Assembly: GCA_029259695.1 (NCBI GenBank)
Contig: JAJDEQ010000165.1
Coordinates: 1-63,180 of the forward strand
Length of the DNA: 63,180 bases
Origin: Planctomycetota bacterium
GTDB taxonomy: Bacteria > Planctomycetota > B15-G4
Reading direction: 5' to 3'
Positions 59,357 through 63,180 of the stretch are shown one piece after another. Numbering within the stretch: the stretch's first letter is position 1; each line of letters opens with the position of its first letter. The notes beneath the pieces are model-generated. The model had not been told where the DNA came from. It searched no databases and saw nothing but the letters and a program-made list of their open reading frames with translations. The position numbers were made by a program, and so were the translations under genes.

Positions 59357-60523
59357 GTGTTCATCTCGACCGCAGTGTTGTCACGCGCGCCGTTGGTGGC
59401 GCTGCTCGTGCAGGTTGCCGACGAGCCGCCGCCCGAAGCGCCCCCCGACCCGCTGAGCCTGGAGGGCCTGCTGGGCCTGTTCCAGCGCCCGGTCGTGGTC
59501 GCCACGGCGATCGTGATGGCCTCGTTCGTCGTGGCCAAGATCGCCGACTGGTTCGTGACTCGGGTGGCGCGCGTGCTCGCCAAGCGCACCAAGATGGAGT
59601 TCGACGACGCGCTGATCGACTCGCTGCACGGGCCGATCGTGAAGACCGTCGTGCTGGGCGGGCTGTGGCTCGCGTGCAAGCAGCTCGAGCTGGCGGACGG
59701 GCCTGCGATCTGGGTGCACCGCATGCTGGTCACCCTGGCCGTGCTGGTCTGGATCACCGCCGCGCTGCGCGCCAGCGGGCTCCTGCTGCGCGCCATGTCC
59801 CACAACGACTCGCGCTTCCAGATCGTCGAGGAGCGCACGCTGCCGCTGTTCGACAACCTCGGCAAGGTGCTGCTGGTGGGGCTGGCGGGCTACCTGCTGA
59901 TCGAGGTGTGGGCCCTCGACGCCACCGGCTGGCTGGCGTCTGCCGGCGTGGTGGGGATCGCGCTGGGCTTCGCGGCCAAGGATACCCTGGCCAACCTGTT
60001 CTCCGGCGTGTTCATCATCGCCGACGGCCCGTACCACGTCGGTGACTACGTCGTGCTCGACAGTGGGCACCGCGGCCAGGTGCTGCACATCGGCCTGCGC
60101 TCCACGCGCATCCTGACCCGGGACGACGTGCAGATCACGGTGCCCAACTCGATCATCGGCAACGGCGCGATCGTCAACGAGACCTCGGGCACGCCGCGCT
60201 ACCGCCTGCGGGTGAAGGTGGGCGTGGCCTACGGGAGCGACATCGACCAGGTCCGCGTGGTGTTGATGCAGGTGGCGCAGTCGGAGGAGTCGCTGCTGGT
60301 CGACCCCGAACCGCGGGTGCGCTTCCGGCGCTTCGGCGACTCGACCCTCGACTTCGAGCTGCTCGGCTGGATCGCCCAGCCGGAGCTGCGCGGACGCGTG
60401 CTCGACGCGCTCAACACCGCGGTCTACAAACGCTTCGCCGAGGCCGGCATCGAGATTGCATTCCCCCAGCGGGACCTGCACGTGCGTTCCCTGCCCGAGG
60501 GCTGGTCCTCGCGCGGCGTCTGA
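59357..60523 (+). CDS. MscS-family mechanosensitive ion channel
   Basis: A 388-residue small-conductance mechanosensitive channel. Three to four transmembrane segments lie between about residues 40 and 220; the pore helix is GWLASAGVVGIALGFAAKDTLANLFSGVFI. The beta domain follows with YHVGDYVVLDSGHRGQV and GLRSTRILTRDDVQITVPNSII. It opens under membrane tension to relieve osmotic downshock. The GTG at 59357 is preferred because GGGAGGG lies about eight bases upstream; GTG 59330 is possible. The carboxypeptidase-repeat gene runs antisense just upstream. Confidence 0.9.
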   Translation: MFISTAVLSRAPLVALLVQVADEPPPEAPPDPLSLEGLLGLFQRPVVVATAIVMASFVVAKIADWFVTRVARVLAKRTKMEFDDALIDSLHGPIVKTVVLGGLWLACKQLELADGPAIWVHRMLVTLAVLVWITAALRASGLLLRAMSHNDSRFQIVEERTLPLFDNLGKVLLVGLAGYLLIEVWALDATGWLASAGVVGIALGFAAKDTLANLFSGVFIIADGPYHVGDYVVLDSGHRGQVLHIGLRSTRILTRDDVQITVPNSIIGNGAIVNETSGTPRYRLRVKVGVAYGSDIDQVRVVLMQVAQSEESLLVDPEPRVRFRRFGDSTLDFELLGWIAQPELRGRVLDALNTAVYKRFAEAGIEIAFPQRDLHVRSLPEGWSSRGV

Positions 60524-60567
60524 TCACGAGCCATGGGCGGGGAGCGCCAAGCTTGGGCGCGCCGCGC

Positions 60568-62049
60568 CTACAGGCGACGCTCCAGGGCGCGGCAGTAGTT
60601 GCGCAACACGTCGACCCGCCCGTGGCGCTTGTCGTTGGCCGCGATGAGGTGCCACGGCGCCTCCTCGGTGCTCGTCCGAGTGAACATCTCGTGGACCGCG
60701 TGGGCGTACTGCGGCCACTTCTCGCGGTTGCGGTAGTCGTCCTCGGTGATCTTGTGCTTCTTGTACGGCGTGTGCTCGCGGGCCTGGAAGCGGGCAAGTT
60801 GTTCCTCCGGGCTGATGTGCAGCCAGTACTTCTGGAGCACGATGCCCGACGCGCAGAGCTGTTCCTCGAAGTCCCTGATCTCGGCGTAGGCGCGGCCCCA
60901 TTCCGCCTCGCTGGCGAAACCCTCCACCCGTTCGACGAGCACGCGCCCGTACCAGCTCCGATCGAAGATCAGGATCTTCCCGGCCTTCGGCAAGTGCTTC
61001 CAGAAGCGCCACAGGTAGTGGTGGGCAAGCTCTTCGTCAGTCGGCGCGGCGACGGGCACGATGCGGAACTGACGCGGATCGAGCGGCGCGCACACGCGGC
61101 GGATCACGCCGCCCTTCCCGGCCGCGTCCCAGCCCTCGAACACGAGCACGCTGGTGATGCCCTTGTCGTGGGCCGCGCGGGCGAGGTGCGCCAGCCTGCC
61201 CTGCTGCTGCTCGAGCTCGCGCTTGTAGTCGTCCTTGTCGAGTGACTGCGTCAGGTCGATCGAGTCGAGGATCGTGAGACCGTCCAGCGACGGTGGTGCG
61301 GCCGCTGCAGGGGACGCGGTCGCTGTCGTCGCCGACGCCTGGTCCAGGCGTTTCTGGAGCGCCGACAGCAGGGTCTCCGCCATGGTCATGCCCAGGTAGC
61401 GCCGGTCGGTGCTCTCGATGATCTGCCACGGGGCCTGCCCCGTGCTGGTCTCCCGCACGATGCGTTCGGCCACGGGCATGGCCTCGTCGTAGCGCTCGTA
61501 CAGCTCGAAGTCGCCTTCGCCCGCGAGCTGCCAGGCGCTGTCGGGGTTCTTCCTGGTCTTCTTGATGCGCTTCCGCAGCTCGTCCTTGGGCAGGTGACAC
61601 CAGAACTTGAGCAGCAGCGCGCCGTCTTGGACGAGCGCCTGCTCCAGGTCGCGGATGTGACCCAGTCGACGAGCCTCTTCCTGCTCGTCGGCTTCGCCCA
61701 GGACCCGCTCGCGGATCAGCGTCTGTGCCCAGCCGTCGATGAACGCACCGATGTGTCCCGCACCGGGTAGCTGACGCCAGTAGCGCCAGAAGCGTGGGCG
61801 CTGCAGCTCCTCGTCGGTCGGCCGGCCGAGCGCGACCAGGTGGATGAAGCGGCCGTCCATCCACTCGTGCATGCCCTTGAGCAGGCCGTTGCACGCCGGG
61901 CGATCGTTGCCGTCGATCAGGATCACGACCGGGAAGTCGGCCTCGCGCAGGTCGTACTGGGCGTTCACCAGGGCCACGCGCAGGTTGGGCACGCGCGCCT
62001 CGTAGCTGCGTTTGTCGAGCGTGTGACCGAGCTCGGCCGTCTCAAACAT
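60568..62049 (-). CDS. pap: Polyphosphate:AMP phosphotransferase (two-domain PPK2, class II)
   Basis: A 493-residue protein with two PPK2 domains. The first (about 1-240) has a degenerate Walker A (LIDGNDRPACNG) with no usable lysine. The second (about 265-493) has the intact loop GWDAAGKGG (GKGG at 311-314), the lid motif DRSWYGRV and a Walker B-like segment. This layout is that of class II PPK2, which phosphorylates AMP to ADP with polyphosphate, the C-terminal domain being catalytic. A Ser/Ala/Pro linker joins them at about 238-256. It follows the lipase-like gene by 35 bases on the same strand. Confidence 0.9.
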   Translation of the reverse strand: MFETAELGHTLDKRSYEARVPNLRVALVNAQYDLREADFPVVILIDGNDRPACNGLLKGMHEWMDGRFIHLVALGRPTDEELQRPRFWRYWRQLPGAGHIGAFIDGWAQTLIRERVLGEADEQEEARRLGHIRDLEQALVQDGALLLKFWCHLPKDELRKRIKKTRKNPDSAWQLAGEGDFELYERYDEAMPVAERIVRETSTGQAPWQIIESTDRRYLGMTMAETLLSALQKRLDQASATTATASPAAAAPPSLDGLTILDSIDLTQSLDKDDYKRELEQQQGRLAHLARAAHDKGITSVLVFEGWDAAGKGGVIRRVCAPLDPRQFRIVPVAAPTDEELAHHYLWRFWKHLPKAGKILIFDRSWYGRVLVERVEGFASEAEWGRAYAEIRDFEEQLCASGIVLQKYWLHISPEEQLARFQAREHTPYKKHKITEDDYRNREKWPQYAHAVHEMFTRTSTEEAPWHLIAANDKRHGRVDVLRNYCRALERRL

Positions 62050-62084
62050 CGATCTCGCTCCCTCGGAAGCGCGTGTGTGCCGGG

Positions 62085-63180
62085 TCAGAAGCAACCGCCG
62101 GGGCTGGCATGATCGCCCGCGCTGTCGCGCGTGCGCCAGTCGGCCGGGTAGGAGCTGCGGCCGTCGGTGCTCCAGCAGTCCGCGCGCCAGAACGGGATGT
62201 CGTTGAACTGGCCGTGCTTCTGCGGGATGTGTCCGGGCTGGACGGAGAAGGCCTTGATCGAGAATCGCTCGCGCACGTCGCGGAACAGCGCCAGGGCGGG
62301 CACGGCGTTGGTCCACTTGCCCAGCCTGCGTTCGGTGTGCGACGCAGGTTGCGAGTACCAGTTGTCGATCCACTCCAGCAGACTGCCGCGCGGGACCAGA
62401 TCGTAGGCGTTGATCTCGTCCGCCTCCGCCAACGGGTGCAGGGTGAGCAGGTGGAACGACACGTGCTCGTTGGCCTGCATGAACGGCACGACGGAATCGG
62501 CCGCCTCCTGGATCGAGCAGGCGGGAGCCATGTAGACGATCTGCTCCACGTCCTCGCCGTCGAGCAGGGGCTCGTCCCAACTCGATGAACTCAGCGCCTC
62601 GTTGATCACGATCGCGCCCATGCTGTGTCCCACGAGGGTGATCTTGTAGTCGACGGGGTGCCCCGCCGCGGCGGCCAGGCGCTTCTGCTCGCGCACGTGA
62701 TCGCGCAGCATGCGCAGCACGACGGCGAGGTGACCGTTGGGCTCGGCTCGTGCGGCGTCGCGCAGGGCCTGGGGCTCGCCGCTCTGGTTGAAGGCTTCGT
62801 GCTGCCAGAACAGGGCTCGCGTGCGCCAGAGCATGGCGTTCCAGGCGCCGCGTCCCATGCCGTCGAGCACGATGGTCTGGAGCGGGATCTTGGTGAGCTG
62901 GGTGGGCCAGTAGAGCAGCAGGCGTCGTGCCTGGGTCAGCACGCCGCGGGTGTAGTCGCCCAGGGCCAGGTCGTAGCGCTCGTCGGCAGGAGCGTCGGCC
63001 TGCGCCGCGTACGCGTCCTCGGCCGTCCGCCACGAGGGCGGGAGCGTCTGGTCGAAGCCGACCTTCGCGCCGAGGGCCGCGTCGAGTCCGTACTGGTAGA
63101 GCATCGTCACCGGCGCGCGCACGAGGCCCGTGGCCATGTCGTTGGTGAACACGAACGGGGAGGTGAGCGGGCCGAGGATG
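62085..63180 (-). CDS. Lipase-like alpha/beta hydrolase, 5' end beyond window
   Basis: The visible 365 or so residues lack an N-terminus: the frame is open to the window edge at 63180 with no stop, so the gene starts outside. It contains the nucleophile elbow VGHSMGAIV and a long preceding region with DGMGRGAWNAMLWRTRALFW. An Asp in VYMAPACSIQEAAD or later and a His near PLAEADEINAYD may complete the triad, but this is uncertain. It lies upstream of the polyphosphate:AMP phosphotransferase and may share its transcript. Confidence 0.7.
   Translation of the reverse strand, partial: ILGPLTSPFVFTNDMATGLVRAPVTMLYQYGLDAALGAKVGFDQTLPPSWRTAEDAYAAQADAPADERYDLALGDYTRGVLTQARRLLLYWPTQLTKIPLQTIVLDGMGRGAWNAMLWRTRALFWQHEAFNQSGEPQALRDAARAEPNGHLAVVLRMLRDHVREQKRLAAAAGHPVDYKITLVGHSMGAIVINEALSSSSWDEPLLDGEDVEQIVYMAPACSIQEAADSVVPFMQANEHVSFHLLTLHPLAEADEINAYDLVPRGSLLEWIDNWYSQPASHTERRLGKWTNAVPALALFRDVRERFSIKAFSVQPGHIPQKHGQFNDIPFWRADCWSTDGRSSYPADWRTRDSAGDHASPGGCF

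Noticed and set aside
60541..60566. Imperfect hairpin (gcgccaagcttgggcgc) between MscS and the polyphosphate enzyme
   Set aside because: The arms do not pair without bulges, and there is no T run on either strand. Too weak to call a terminator.

Overview
This is a 63 kb stretch of a very GC-rich (about 70% by eye) bacterial chromosome. No rRNA, tRNA, CRISPR array, insertion sequence, phage gene or integrase was recognised, so it reads as ordinary chromosome rather than a mobile island. A secretin, pseudopilins and several lipoproteins indicate a diderm cell. The high GC, the mix of DUF1579, DUF2270 and DUF5658 proteins, carboxypeptidase-regulatory-like repeats, a YfhO protein and sulfatase-fold enzymes, and frequent GTG/TTG starts suggest a Planctomycetota-like lineage. 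That assignment is inference, because no marker gene settles it.

Layout. 0.1-4.3 kb (minus strand): five genes joined by ATGA overlaps, in transcription order thermostable-hemolysin family protein, AMP-dependent ligase, heme-oxygenase-like diiron protein, SDR and DoxX. This looks like a small, uncharacterised fatty-acid-derived metabolite pathway. A divergent OmpR-type two-component pair follows (4.4-6.5 kb). 6.6-9.2 kb: histidine phosphatase, 2-Cys peroxiredoxin, a Cys-rich mini-lipoprotein and a GGQ release-factor-like protein. 9.3-12.8 kb: a coupled SGNH hydrolase / carbamoyltransferase / small-protein operon. 13-28 kb: mostly metabolic and envelope genes, including a saccharopine-dehydrogenase-like reductase, a PHB-depolymerase-like esterase with tandem pentapeptides, a class V aminotransferase, RidA, VOC, a GT-C glycosyltransferase, threonine synthase, cyclophilin and YfhO.

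28.5-42.6 kb is one large plus-strand type IV pilus / type II secretion-like cluster. It holds a major pilin followed by a very strong hairpin, a PilM-PilN fusion, PilO-like and PilP/GspC-like proteins, the assembly ATPase, the platform protein, the secretin, a TPR lipoprotein, four minor pseudopilins in GspH-I-J-K-like order, a DUF5658 protein and a membrane sulfatase-fold enzyme. No retraction ATPase and no prepilin peptidase are present, so those functions must be supplied elsewhere or be absent.

42.7-63.2 kb: a NarL-type regulator with a G9 tract in its upstream region; an SPFH / ribbon-helix-helix operon with TATCA/TGATA inverted repeats just upstream; an ankyrin lipoprotein coupled to a second membrane sulfatase-fold enzyme; FabH divergent from a phosphopantetheinyl transferase; a secreted alpha/beta hydrolase; an apparent remnant of an alpha-mannosidase; a roughly 980-residue carboxypeptidase-regulatory-repeat protein; an MscS channel; polyphosphate:AMP phosphotransferase; and a lipase-like gene that runs off the right edge.
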